From the NCBI GenBank assembly GCA_964020155.1, contig OZ026548.1:1145001-1209000 (forward strand): 64,000 bases of DNA, read 5' to 3'. The first letter of the stretch is position 1; every line of letters starts with the position of its first letter. This DNA is from Chondrilla cf. caribensis (lineage: Eukaryota > Porifera > Demospongiae > Chondrillida > Chondrillidae). Below, piece after piece: positions 1 through 46,431 of this stretch. Under the pieces are notes generated by a model. The model searched no databases and was not told where the DNA came from. It saw nothing but the letters and a program-made list of their open reading frames with translations. Both the position numbers and the translations under genes were made by a program.

Positions 1-75
1 TAACAAACAGTACATACAGTATGAAGAGTACACATGTACGTACTTTGGTTACACATTTATTCCTCTGTGTTGCAG

Positions 76-3068
76 CTTCGGATTTCGCTGTTGGGGAATC
101 CTGGGGATATAATAAATTCTACAAGCTGGAATACTTGGTACGTGTGTTTGTGTGTGTACTCATGCATGTTGTTTTCGGCCTGTGTGTGCATGTACATACG
201 TATGTATCTGGAATATATTTATAATATATGTACGTACATGTATGTATGTATTTTATGTAATGTATGTACTCCTCTCACCAACACCTGTTCAGCTTCCAGA
301 GGGATACATTAATCCAGCTAACGACACTGTTCACTTCCGATTTGGGGTAAGGTGCATGACCTACCACCAGAAGTGCAAGGATTTGATGCTGTGAGTAGAG
401 TTACGTAGTTGGTTTTGGGTATATTTGGGGAGAGAGTGAGGAGTAGGGAGGGAGGGGAAGGGAGAGAAGGAGAGGAAGGGAGAGGGAGAAAGAGGGGAAG
501 GGAGAGGGAGGGGGAGGGAGATTGAGGGGGAGCGATAGGGAGAGGGAGGGACATGGAGGGAGAGGGAGAAGGAGATGGCGGGAGATTGAGGGGGAGGGAT
601 GGAAGGACGGAGGTAGAGAGAGGGGAGTAGACAATAAAAGAAAGTTGAGGACAGAGAGAGTAGGAGAGGGATAGAGCAAGGGAAAGAGAACTGCAGTACA
701 TCATCAAAAGTCAGTGAATTGCAAGAATTCTCTTAAAGAATTAGGTTTCCCTAATGTCTTAGTGGAGACTGGCTTTTCTCTGATCTTGCTGGCTTCTGTG
801 TGTATGTGGAGGTGTCCACCTAGGATTGTACTGGTGTGCATTGTTTATGTTGTCATTGTTCCAAATAGTGTTGTGACGGTGTTCTGTGCTGTGATGTGTG
901 CAGGTATGTCCACAGACTCAAGAAGGAGCAGACCTCTATGAACAGACGGATTCACGACCTGGAGCAGGTTAGAGAACCCTCCCCACACACACACACTGCA
1001 TCCAGTAGAACCTCTGTACAAAGACCACCTCTATATGGAGACCATCTTTCCGAAGTGACTGCTCTTGAAATATCCAATACATAATCTCAAGTACAACTGA
1101 TACACCTCTATATGGAGACCACCTGTCTACAAAGACCACATTTTCTTGGTTCCCTTGGTGGTCTTTATAGACAGGTTCAACTGTATGGCATATTGTACCT
1201 AACTCCATGGAGCAGTGTAAGGGCACCACGAACCTGGCTGATGTTATGAACCATGCATAACTAGTACTCACACACAACTGACGGTTACTACTCCAACTCC
1301 CTACTGGGAGCTATTCTCAGGAGTTGGAATGTCATGAGGACATGAACTAAAACTACATACAAGACTGTGTTTTAAAATCTCCCCATAAGTTGAAGCATTC
1401 CATCCCACAAAGACGCAATATATTTATGTGGAATGTTTTATTATTATTATCGTCTACACTGAAAATTAGTGTAAACATGGTATTCCACATACTTGTGCAG
1501 TATGTACCGTATAGCGGGAAATTTTCGCAGATTTCACGGTTGGCCTAACATCCGCAAAAATTTTATCTGCGAATTAGGCGTTCTCGCTATTCTGTCGTGT
1601 GACTCTGGCCAGCATCCACGAAAATTTTATCCACGAATTTTGATTTTTGGAGCCATCTGCGAAAATTTTGTCCCGCAAAAATTTCCCGCTATATAGTATG
1701 GTTGGTATTTGTTGACTAACCCTCCCAATTCCTCCACTCCAGAAACTCTGTGCCGAAGCAGCCAAGAACCGCCCCAGGCCGGCACTTGGGGAAGACACTC
1801 ATTCACCTTCGGTTCACGCTAAGACGTCGGACACATCCGTGAGACAGATGTTGAGCGGAGAGGAGGAATCGTCAATCATGTCTCTTGTTCAGATCAACAT
1901 GACTGAAGAGAGTGAAAGTCGTGAGCTATCTTCACGGCAAGGTCCTCCCGAGGGCTTTTTAGAAGGGTCCGAATCTCAAATGCCCTGTGAAAGTCCCCGT
2001 AGTAAGGGACCACCAGGTTCGTCCACAAGGAGGCACAGTGACGAGCAACCTCCGCCAGGCAACAGCAGTACTGCGGGTACGAGCCTCAAACACAAAGGGA
2101 AGTCCGTATCTCTCCAGGACCTCAAGGTTGGAACGGGCGAGAAGAACTTGCAGCACTGGAATACGATTCAAGAGCAGTCATCGGAGGACCGCACCCTTTC
2201 ACAACACACGCCCCTAGCTTCTCAAGAATACGTTGGCCCACGAGAGGGTGAGACTAGGGACACCGAGAGCAGAAGTGAATCGTGGGAAGTGGATCCTCCT
2301 CATCGAAAGTCCCAGTCAATGGAGTCCAATACGTCCCATCCACGCTCCAGACCCGAGCAGGTCTCTCCACTGCCAAACTTCCCGATGCTTGAGGAGGAGT
2401 TTACGGCGCAGTTGTACTGGGATCAGGAAAAGGTTCCGTACCACATGCATTTCATAGACAACTCTCAAATTTCACAAGCAGGGGGTGTAGGAACCGACAT
2501 GACATTCCTGACTGATTTGAAATTCAACACCCCGTCAGAATTTTCCCAACAGAATCGCTCCCAGAGCCCCACCCAGCACCTCCTCACGGATCAGAATACC
2601 TTGAACTTGCCTGACATTGAGATAGGCCTAGTCGAAGAGCCGCACGACCTCTCGCAATCATCAAATTTTGCCGACAGCCAAGACAGCCTGTGGGGATCCT
2701 CACAGACCAGTCAACGTGTGCAGACCCGCGAGGTACACTCTCAGCGAACCACTAGGTCCCGGCGAACCAGACAGGCACCTGGATTGCAGACCTCGCTGTG
2801 CTCTGCTCTTCACGAGCCGCTGCAGTCACATCACGGACGAGGCTACTCTTCTCAATTGGAAGGTCCCGATACCCGTCACACGAGCAGTCATCTGTCTGTA
2901 CGAAAGCACTACCATCGCCAGCAGCACCAACAGCACCAACAGCACCAGCAGCACCATCACTCTCATCCTCACCAGCAGAGAGCCCAGCATCATCGCAGCC
3001 ATGAAAGGCTACATCCTGGCTCCAGGAGCATGAGTTCTTCCAGTTTGAATAACAACAAACACAGGTGA
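76..3068 (+). CDS. TRIM37: TRIM37 homologue, C-terminal exons (5' partial)
   Basis: Four exons can be joined in frame: 76-137, 293-390, 904-967 and 1743-3068, all with AG/GT borders (515 residues; the 5' part lies outside the window). The first three exons encode the end of a MATH domain, with WGYNKFYKLEYL, EGYINPANDTVHFRFGVR and QKCKDL. These match in order the corresponding part of vertebrate TRIM37 as I recall it. A short helical segment follows (HRLKKEQTSMNRRIHDLEQK). The last exon encodes a long, probably disordered Ser/Gln/Arg-rich tail ending in His/Gln repeats. In other animals TRIM37 is a RING-B-box-coiled-coil-MATH E3 ubiquitin ligase acting at peroxisomes, centrosomes and chromatin; its catalytic RING would lie upstream of this window. 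The stop at 3066-3068 overlaps a donor-like CAG/GTGAAT, so an alternative downstream exon is possible. The family call is strong; the tail is not conserved enough to help. Confidence 0.85.
420..690. repeat. Polypurine (G/A) tract in TRIM37 intron
   Basis: About 270 bases are almost purely G and A on the plus strand, built from variants of GGGAGAGGGA. The tract lies in the intron between 390 and 904. It is low-complexity DNA with mirror-repeat character, and the minus-strand Pro/Ser/Leu ORFs over it are artefacts of composition. Confidence 0.85.
1003..1183. mobile_element. pogo-like MITE, family with AAAGACCACC termini
   Basis: The two ends are imperfect inverted repeats. The left reads CAGTAGAACCTCTGTACAAA and the right, reverse complemented, CAGTTGAACCTGTCTATAAA; both continue into GACCACC. 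A TA follows the right end, but the expected TA on the left is not intact. There is no coding capacity. CAGT termini with TA target duplications are typical of pogo/Tigger-type non-autonomous elements. Confidence 0.65.
1512..1691. mobile_element. Small TIR element, TAGCGGGAAATTTT family
   Basis: The left end TAGCGGGAAATTTT is matched by AAAATTTCCCGCTA at the right end, each bordered by TA. The interior is made of further copies of GCGAAAATTTT-like words in both orientations. It is non-coding and sits in the last TRIM37 intron, ending about 50 bases before the final exon. Confidence 0.6.
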
Positions 3069-3097
3069 ATATTGCAAAAATATGTGTGCATGCATGC

Positions 3098-3100
<3 letters not shown>

Positions 3101-3157
<57 letters not shown>
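3101..3157. repeat. (TG)n microsatellite after TRIM37 stop
   Basis: An uninterrupted TG dinucleotide run begins about 30 bases after the TRIM37 stop codon, so it is probably in the 3' UTR. Confidence 0.95.
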
Positions 3158-3158
<1 letters not shown>

Positions 3159-3336
3159 CATGTGTGTGCGTGTGTGCGTACGTGCGTAAGATATCCTTCA
3201 ATGTTCGATTTTTCCTTCATCAGATTATGACATCACGAATGAGCAGTAGTATTGTGTGCCTGTTGGTACACTGAGTCTCAACACACACTTTGCAATGCAC
3301 TTGAAATCACTGAAACCCTATTGATTGTGTATGTAC

Positions 3337-3340
<4 letters not shown>

Positions 3341-3396
<56 letters not shown>
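3341..3396. repeat. (TG)n microsatellite, TRIM37 3' region
   Basis: A second uninterrupted TG run lies in the presumed TRIM37 3' UTR, immediately before an A-rich stretch that contains AATAAA. Confidence 0.95.
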
Positions 3397-3397
<1 letters not shown>

Positions 3398-4170
3398 AGA
3401 AAAAAATAAAATCTATTTATTTTTTGTTTTTCGATGTAATTTCTACTGTTTCATCACGAGTATCTAATGTATTTTGCAATTGCTATTATTATTATGATAG
3501 TATTATTATTATTATTATATAATATTGTAGTGACTGTACATATTGTACAAATATATTAAATATTGTAATTGTCAGTTAATATTATTATTAACATTAGAGT
3601 AAAAACTAAGTAATATAACAATAATTACACTTATAACAATTGTAACACTTAACTTTGTTATTATTATTACCTTGCCTTGTATTATTATGTAACTATTATA
3701 CCGTAATCGTACTGTGTCTAATATAATTTTTTTTAATCTTTACTTTAATTAATAATATTATTATTATACAATTCTGTATCATTAACTGTTAATTATGTAA
3801 TTATTATTGTATTTAGTTTTGCACCATACCTTGTTAATATTACTGAAATTATACATAATGACGTGTTTGTACATGTGATACATTTTAATTAATAAAGTGT
3901 TGAGTGTATGGTTTGAATTATGTAACAATGATTCTAATAATCAGTATATATCATCACTAATTGATTTTTAATACTCAATGTACGGGAAGTGCATTTTATA
4001 TTCATTATATCAATCATAATAATAATGATACATAACAATATGCAATATTAATTATATCTGAATATATAGATTTAAAACTATTATTATATAGTTTAGACTA
4101 TATTATACGTAGGTATCAATGCATAGCCTGTGATCGAATTGTAACTTTGAAGACTCCATCGTAAATGACC
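3397..4170 (+). terminator. AT-rich 3' end region with candidate poly(A) signals
   Basis: Composition becomes strongly AT-rich after the last TRIM37 exon. AATAAA hexamers occur at 3405-3410 and 3891-3896 on the plus strand and are the best candidates for TRIM37 polyadenylation. No ORF or RNA gene is recognisable between 3400 and 4200. Confidence 0.45.
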
Positions 4171-4213
4171 ATAATTATGACATGCATGTGTAGTGCAACT
4201 TGCTCAGTGAGTA

Positions 4214-4388
4214 CAGTGGAACCTCTCTATTACAAACCTCTGAATTGCAGAAACCTCTATAATAAGGACACCATTCTGTGTCCCAGTGTAGTACTGTAGT
4301 GTATAAAGTGACCTCTGAATTGAGGACACCTCTGTAATAAGGACTAAAATCAAGGTCCCAAAGTGTCCTTAATGGAGAGGTTCCACTG
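4214..4388. mobile_element. pogo-like MITE, GGAACCTCTCTATTA family, intact
   Basis: Inverted termini CAGTGGAACCTCTCTATTA / TTAATGGAGAGGTTCCACTG are flanked by TA at 4212-4213 and 4389-4390. The interior contains repeated ACCTCTGAATTG and AATAAGGAC words and no ORF. Related copies are at 7795-7996, 8395-8536 and 12054-12227. Confidence 0.8.
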
Positions 4389-4784
4389 TACTCGGGGTAA
4401 GTGCATACTCCTATTGTAACTGACGAAGACCTTTGCAGTTGAAACGTCTTGCATTTCAACCATCTCAAACTGTTTCAATCTATTTCACTGCTACGTGATC
4501 GCTCAAGAAGTAACCGGTTTCCCCTATCAATGCCGTAGCAATCATTAGCCTCTACCAAATTGCATACGTACTCCTGGTTAGTCACAATTTACTGTATATT
4601 GACGCACCACCATGTACATTTCAAGATTGTTGACTTCATGAAGAAATGCATCACACAGAATTATCATGGTGATGATAGCGGGTATGACCCACTGTCTGTG
4701 GTGGAGATATGTGTGGTTCTTGTGGGACCTGCTGGTTACCACTCAACAGCACATCCTTCAAAGAAGGGCCTTGAGTGTTAGTGA

Positions 4785-5025
4785 GGTGTAGAGGGGTGAA
4801 TGAGGGGTGGTGGGGTGAGTGACGAGTGGTGGAGTGAGTGAGGAGGGGTGGAGAGGTGAGTGAGGAGTGGGGGGTGATTTAGGAGTGGAGGGGTGAGGAG
4901 TGGAGGGGTTAGTGAGGAGTGGTAGGGTGAGTGAGGAGTGGAGGGGTGAGTGAGGAGTGGATTGATGAGTGAGGAGTGGTGGGGTAAGGTGGGGCGGGGT
5001 AAGAGAGGAGTGGATTAGTGAGGAA
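4785..5025. repeat. Minisatellite, GTGAGTGAGGAGTGG-like units
   Basis: Degenerate direct repeats of about 20-23 bases (variants of GGGGTGAGTGAGGAGTGG) run up to the 3' end of the minus-strand zinc-finger gene. Between 4389 and 4785 no gene is visible. Confidence 0.75.
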
Positions 5026-5051
5026 TACAGTCTACAACGGTTGATAAGTTG

Positions 5052-5957
5052 TCAAGATTGTGACACTGGTGCAGGTGGGAGTGATGGTGGGTGAGACATC
5101 CGTGGGAATAACGGTAGTGGAGCTGATGGATGTTGTGTTAGCGGATGGGATCCAGTTAGATGTAACCCCAGTTGGTGTGGTCCTGGTGGATGCACTCCTG
5201 GTGGGTGTGGTCCTTGTAGGTGTGGTCCTGGTGGGTGTGGTCCTTGTAGGTGTGGTCCTTGTAGGTGTGGTCCATACGGGGGAACTGCTTGCATCAACGA
5301 CGGTGGAAATCCTCCCTGTGGACTGGTTGACATTGACGAAAGAACGTTAGCAGGAGGTAAACGAACTTGCCAAGGAGAAGGTGCTACGAACTGCATGGGA
5401 GCACCTCCTTCAAATGGTGGCAAAACGTTGGCCACCAGTGGGGTTTGGTAATGATATTCATGAGGTTGAGCAATGCTCGGAATGACGTCAGGTAACTCCA
5501 CTCTTATTCCTTGCTTCTTTGCTCTCTCAATCACTTGAGGATTGTCTGCCAGCCAGGCGTGGAGGATGTCTTGTCCAGATGCAGCTGGTACCCGAGCTGT
5601 CCTTTTGGCTTGCTCTTCAAACAACATCTGACCTGTAAAACGCACACAGTAAATTAAAGATCAAAGCGGACCAATAAACGAAAAAACCCTTGCGATTCGC
5701 ACCCTTTGTTATATGCCCATTAACACACACAGGAGGAAATAGGGTTTGGCTTTGTGAAGCTGTCGCTCCAATTATGATAAACATTCTTCTAATCATAATA
5801 TTCGAAGATGCAGACTTTCATGTCACGTACTTTTAAAGCATTCGTAATGTGCTCTTCTTTGTCTCTGATGCGACAGTCCTTGAAAGTGTCTCTTTCGACT
5901 TTGAACGTTATCGCTAAAAGATTTGTCGCAAAAATCACAGTAGTACCTTTTCCCCAT
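5052..5957 (-). CDS. ZMAT5 / U1-C-type zinc-finger protein, two exons
   Basis: Exon 1 is 5957-5831 and exon 2 is 5632-5052, with an intron of 198 bases (donor GTACGT, acceptor TTTTACAG). They join in phase to give 235 residues. The N-terminus begins MGKRYYCDFCDKSF and has C7, C10, H24 and H30 in the U1-C-type C2H2 spacing; it closely resembles the start of ZMAT5, the 20-kDa protein of the U11/U12 minor-spliceosome snRNP. The following YECFK and LFEEQAKR segment also aligns with ZMAT5. The CCCH finger expected next in vertebrate ZMAT5 is absent, and the C-terminus is a Pro/His tail with about eight GPHxx-like pentapeptides (roughly residues 155-205). The expected role is pre-mRNA splicing in the nucleus. 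A U1-C paralogue is the alternative. The start ATG at 5957 has A at -3 and G at +4. The gene is divergent from MYO18. Confidence 0.7.
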
Positions 5958-6284
5958 GATGTTACAGACTCAGGAAAGGCTTTGAATATTATGATATTAC
6001 TTCGTACACATTCAACCACTGACTGCGATTAAATCGGTCACATTCTTCGAGAGTGACTACTGTCCAAATCCATGCACACAATTAATGATTCCCACCATAC
6101 ATCGAGCGCCATTTTCACATATTTATACTGTATCACAGTAATATGATGCTATATAAAATTTAATCAGTGCTTCCGTATTTGGGATCACATACCCTTAGAT
6201 GGTTTCGTTGTTAGGATTCATGGCGAAAGAGAACTCGGGTATCATCTTGTAAAGACATAGCCAGTTTTGTTCAAAGCTTTCAAA
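5958..6284. promoter_or_regulatory. Divergent promoter between ZMAT5-like gene and MYO18
   Basis: Only 327 bases separate the two start codons. A plus-strand TATATAAAA lies at 6150-6158, 127 bases before the MYO18 ATG. A minus-strand TATAAATA lies at 6120-6127, about 160 bases before the zinc-finger ATG. The two TATA-like motifs therefore face away from each other about 22 bases apart. The minus-strand leader carries a short upstream ORF starting near 6113. Promoter function is inferred from layout. Confidence 0.5.
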
Positions 6285-42401
<36,117 letters not shown>

Positions 42402-43140
42402 TTTATTCACAGCATGTGTTGATATGTCAGTAAATTATGCATAAAGTGTTAATTGATATTGTATAATATTGTTATAATTACATATTATAACACTTCAAGT
42501 GTACAATACTATCATTATTATACATGTATGTACTAATTGTGTTTTAATGCAGACTATACAATTACTTTACTGATATAGTTATGTAATATTGTAAGTCACT
42601 GTAGCTTTATAATGATATTATTTACATGTGTCACTGAGGTACACACAGTACATATCAGCTTGGGGAAGGAACAGATACGTATACATACATGTACATATGT
42701 ACATATACATACATTGTGTAGTTGGAAAACGGGTGGATCAAAGGTATATAATGAATTTAAATAAATCCAACCTCCAGAGGAGGCAATAAAATAACTTCTT
42801 GTTGTCACAGATCAATATTCAAACGAAGAGATTGCCCAGACAATCATTCCCATTTAACTTACTTAGAAACTTGAGTTAGCAGATTTGACCAAACTGGATG
42901 ACCAAACTATGCCTAATTGTATGCACATGCACACATATGTATTATATGTACACTATGTATGTATTTGTTTATGTATTTGCATTACTGAGTGTTGTACATG
43001 TAATTGATGTACCTGTACGTAGTAATCCATGCACAGTAGGTAGTCAGCGTTAGTTTATATTGTATACAGTATGCACGTACATAGTGCCTCTTTCAAAAGG
43101 TTCAATACACATGTATGTATGTATGTATTACATGCATGTG
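42402..43140 (+). terminator. MYO18 3' UTR and end region
   Basis: AT-rich sequence follows the stop. AATAAA occurs at 42760-42765 and 42785-42790. From about 42765 the sequence (AATCCAACCTCCAGAGGA, CAGATCAATATTC) is homologous to the distal flank of the collagen-gene unit at 23180 and 26710. The MYO18 3' end therefore abuts, or uses, duplicated collagen-unit DNA. Confidence 0.5.
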
Positions 43141-43440
43141 TACATTTCCTTTACTGAGCTGGTCATCAGTATAGAGGGTGTATATAGTATATGTATTATG
43201 GTATTATGAACTGTACTTGACTCTCAAATCATTGCATATCTTTGTACCTGTGTATCTGTTCCTTCCCCAAGCTGATATGTGTACATACAGTACGTGTGTT
43301 GACTTACGCATATAATGATTCTCCACACATTGTCACTATGTACACGACAAACTCATTCATTTGGTTGACTTCAGATAAGCACACCTGGTTGGCTGTGTGT
43401 GTGTGATAAGTGTACTCTGGTGGTTGCTCTTGACCCAACC
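43140..43440. pseudogene. Relict collagen-gene unit lacking its coding region
   Basis: 43140-43370 matches the 3'-flank module found beside genes 1, 2, 3 and 5 (GAGCTGGTCATCAGTA, CTCCACACATTGTCACTATG). Where the coding region should follow, the sequence jumps at about 43375 to a distal-flank module (GGTTGGCTGTGTGTGTGTGA). The coding sequence and proximal 5' flank appear deleted. Confidence 0.6.
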
Positions 43441-44183
43441 TAGAGATTGTCCAGACAGGCACACCCATTTAACTTAGTAAACTTGAGTTAGCAGATTTGA
43501 CCAATTTGGATCCTGTTATGCCTAATTGTATATACATATGTGCATGCACACATATGTATTAGATGTACAATATGTATTTGTTTATAAATTTGCATTACTG
43601 AGTGTTGTACATGTAATTGATGTACTTGTAAGTAGTAATTCATGTACTGTATGTAGTCAGCATTATATATTGTTCATACATAGTGCTTCTTCAAAAGGTA
43701 CAATTCACATGTATATATGTAAGTATTGCATGCATTTTCTCTACTGAGCCGGTCATCAGTAGAGTGTGTATATAGTATATGTATTATGATGTTATGAACT
43801 GTACTTGACTCTCAAATCCTTGCATGTCTTTGTACCTGTGTATCTGTTCCTTCCCCAAGCTGATGTGTGTACATGCAATACATGTGTTGACTTATATAGT
43901 GATCCTCCACACATTGTCACTATGTACACGACAAACGCATTCACTTGATGACTTTTGAATGATTTGACTACAAAACTACACTCAACTCCAAAACTCCAAC
44001 ATGTCCACTACTGCAGTGTGAGGTGAATCCAGTGAGTGAGTGAGGGAGTGAGTATTCAGTGTGTGATGAACTAGTGTGGAGTGAATGAATGGTGTGGTGA
44101 ATATGGTAGTGATGCAAACTACACAATGTCCACTCTCTACATGTAGTGTGTTGTTAGGTGTGTAGTGTGTGATGTTGGTACTG

Positions 44184-45458
44184 TCACATCACCCAAATCT
44201 CAAGCTGGTCGGTGAAAAATTCTTCATTAGAACCCTCTCTACCACCAATGCCCCAATACTTGCACCATCTCACTTCCACATCATCAGAGGATGGAGGCAC
44301 TTGACGATGGAACCAGCCGTAACGATCACAACATCTGTTACCTGAGGCATGACAGCCCTCCCCATCCCACAGGGGATCCTCCCAGGCTACTGTAGTTGTC
44401 CATTTACCAACAAATCCAGACTCACAATAATAGTTGTTCCCAACGAAGTCGGGGATCCAGGATGTGTTGTAGTCAGATCTAGCACAAGGACAGGAATAGT
44501 ATGCATCAATATATGTTTCTGACAGTCCAGCAGCATAGGTCCACAGGTGTTGTCGTGGACTTCCTTTAGTGATGGAGATCCCGTCAACATAGTTGGAGTC
44601 TATTGTTTGCTGTCCACGAAAATGATAAGGGTAAAATGCTGCAAGTTCATCATATGAATATCCTCTCGCTCTCCCGCACACATTGGTGTAGTTCCCTCCT
44701 GTTGGGAACTTCATTGATATGCGAACAGGTCCCTTAGTGGTTGTCCCACACACTGTCTGGTTAGTTGTGGTGTTGGTGAAGGTACGGAGACCAGATGGAC
44801 AGGGATGGCCTAGAGTAGTGTCAAAGTATGCAATTCTTCTCCACTTGTGACTGGTGATATTGCACAATGTGTATGGATTTTGTTGTTCCAGAATATGAAC
44901 TTGCTCCTTCAGTTTATGCACTGTATCACTCAGTGTGTGTACAATACTATTCAAACCTGTATTTGTCTCTAAGAGGTCAGCTATGATGGACTCATTTAGT
45001 TTGTTAGCAACCTTGTCAATTACACGATCAAATTCATCTTCAGTGAGTACAGTATCTCCTGGTTCACCTCGAGGACCTTGTGGCCCAGTAGAACCAGCTG
45101 GACCAGTGGGACCAACAAGACCTTGTCTCCCAGGAGCACCTTTCTGTCCTTTACTTCCTACTTCTCCTGTGAGTCCATTTGGTCCTATGGGCCCAACGTC
45201 TCCTCGAACACCCTTCTCACCTTGCTCTCCACGATCTCCCTTCATTCCTGTTGCTCCTTTTTTTCCTCTGGGACCTCGTGGTCCCCTGGGACCCTCAGGA
45301 CCTGGAGTACCTCGTACATCCAGCACTAGACTAACATTTCCCACTGGGGTGTCTACGACACATTGTCTGTCATCGTTAGTGTTCTGCAAATCAGTCTTGT
45401 CAGCAAGACAGACAACCACCACCACGAACAGGACAATTCTGCACACACTGAACAACAT
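44184..45458 (-). CDS. Collagen-stalk secreted protein 5, type B neck
   Basis: Single-exon ORF of 424 residues from ATG 45458 ([19 protein letters not shown] signal peptide). The stalk has 28 Gly-X-Y triplets, with GPT GPA GST replacing the GPQ GPQ GYH block. The neck is type B as in gene 3. One extra Val is present in the N-terminal QCVVDTP. The C-domain has the common framework with patches TKGPV, SYDELAAFYPYHFRG, YIDAYY, KWTTTV and a C-terminal patch lengthened by five to seven residues (WGIGGREGSNEEF). This is the only copy outside MYO18, 1.8 kb beyond its stop and convergent with it. Its 5' flank matches gene 2 and ends exactly where the satellite array begins. Confidence 0.88.
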   Translation of the reverse strand: MLFSVCRIVLFVVVVVCLADKTDLQNTNDDRQCVVDTPVGNVSLVLDVRGTPGPEGPRGPRGPRGKKGATGMKGDRGEQGEKGVRGDVGPIGPNGLTGEVGSKGQKGAPGRQGLVGPTGPAGSTGPQGPRGEPGDTVLTEDEFDRVIDKVANKLNESIIADLLETNTGLNSIVHTLSDTVHKLKEQVHILEQQNPYTLCNITSHKWRRIAYFDTTLGHPCPSGLRTFTNTTTNQTVCGTTTKGPVRISMKFPTGGNYTNVCGRARGYSYDELAAFYPYHFRGQQTIDSNYVDGISITKGSPRQHLWTYAAGLSETYIDAYYSCPCARSDYNTSWIPDFVGNNYYCESGFVGKWTTTVAWEDPLWDGEGCHASGNRCCDRYGWFHRQVPPSSDDVEVRWCKYWGIGGREGSNEEFFTDQLEIWVM

Positions 45459-45618
45459 TTCAGTTAGTACGACGTTCCTACTGGATGTAGTATCTGATCC
45501 TGTTGGTATCACTTGTAGTCCACAACTTGTAAGAGTGAAGTTGATATCCCAAGTCAGTGACTGCAGTACTTGTGGGTTAACCTCTACTGTATGTACTTTT
45601 ATGTACTAGATACCACCA

Positions 45619-45721
45619 GATATCCTGAAAGTATTTTGAGATATCCTGTGTGTACTGTTATGTATTAGATACTACCAGATATCCTGAAGATATCCTGAAA
45701 GTATCCTGAAATATCCTGAGT
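45619..45721 (-). promoter_or_regulatory. ATATCCTGAAG tandem repeats upstream of collagen gene 5
   Basis: Two blocks of the repeat, separated by a duplicated GTGTACTGTTATGTATTAGA-like stretch, begin 161 bases upstream of the ATG. Confidence 0.5.
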
Positions 45722-45729
45722 GGTATTCC

Positions 45730-46431
45730 AGTATATTGTAGCTCCATGTAGTTGTTATTGTACTGTATGTCCCTATATAGAATGTACTGCATGATATTGT
45801 TGTGGGTGAGGTGGTGTGATGGTGCTATGTATGTGCTGCTTATCTCTTGGATGAAGCCCTACATGTGTAACTTATTCACTGCACTGTGCACTAACCACAA
45901 AGTGTGCAAACAACATCCAAGGAGTGTGCAGCTGTGTGCCTCGTTCAACACCCTGAATATTAAGCACACCCCAGTTTTTTCCTAGGTGGAAATTGTATCC
46001 AACAACACTAGTGTGCCCTTTGAAGGAAAACATGGTGATTTTGTTCAAGTTTGAAGCTTTGAAGTTTGAAGTACATTTTCCAAAAATGAGCCAGTTTAGG
46101 TGTGTTTATCCCCAAGTAATGAATTTACAGACTGTGTACCTGAGGACACATACCAGCACAAGGGCGAGGTTGGTAGATTGGTTCCTACCGTGTAAACAAA
46201 CCATGACTATTGCTTGTTGCCCACAAGTGCACATCTAAGAGCTGAAATGTCTGCATCTGCTACAGCCCTAGCAGAGGTACATTCGGTATTTGTTATGTGG
46301 TATATTCCCATATGAAATTCCATATCAAAATCTGACACAACATTATTATTATAGCTAAACAAGAAGTTGCTAGGCAATTAATTAATGAACAAATCTTAAT
46401 AACAATTAACTTTCATGAGACGTGTTCATAG
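45730..46431. other. Duplicated 5' flank of collagen gene 5
   Basis: This stretch is homologous to about 29030-29475 upstream of gene 2, with shared blocks GTTGTTATTGTACTGTATGT and TAGCTAAACAA plus GGCAATTAATTAATG. Divergent insertions account for the extra length. No gene is present. Confidence 0.6.

Noticed and set aside
5688..5749. Possible extra exon in the zinc-finger gene
   Set aside because: An open stretch exists, but its phase does not fit once the exon 1 end is placed at 5831, its donor is poor and it has no CCCH cysteines. Direct splicing 5831 to 5632 is in frame.
5789..6019. 76-residue minus-strand ORF MVECVRSN...
   Set aside because: It is in a different frame from the zinc-finger exon at 5831-5957, which has the clear C2H2 motif, a good start context and an in-phase splice to 5632.
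6267..6284. Extended MYO18 start (FKAFK before MPIW)
   Set aside because: The upstream in-frame codon is TTG, not ATG. The ATG at 6285 has a good context, although the resemblance of the extension to the vertebrate MFNLMKK start was noted.
44935..45609. Plus-strand Pro/Gly/Ser ORF antisense to collagen gene 5 (and equivalents at genes 1, 3 and 4)
   Set aside because: Gly-X-Y codons read in reverse give open Pro-rich frames. The minus-strand reading has the signal peptide, collagen repeat and conserved domain.
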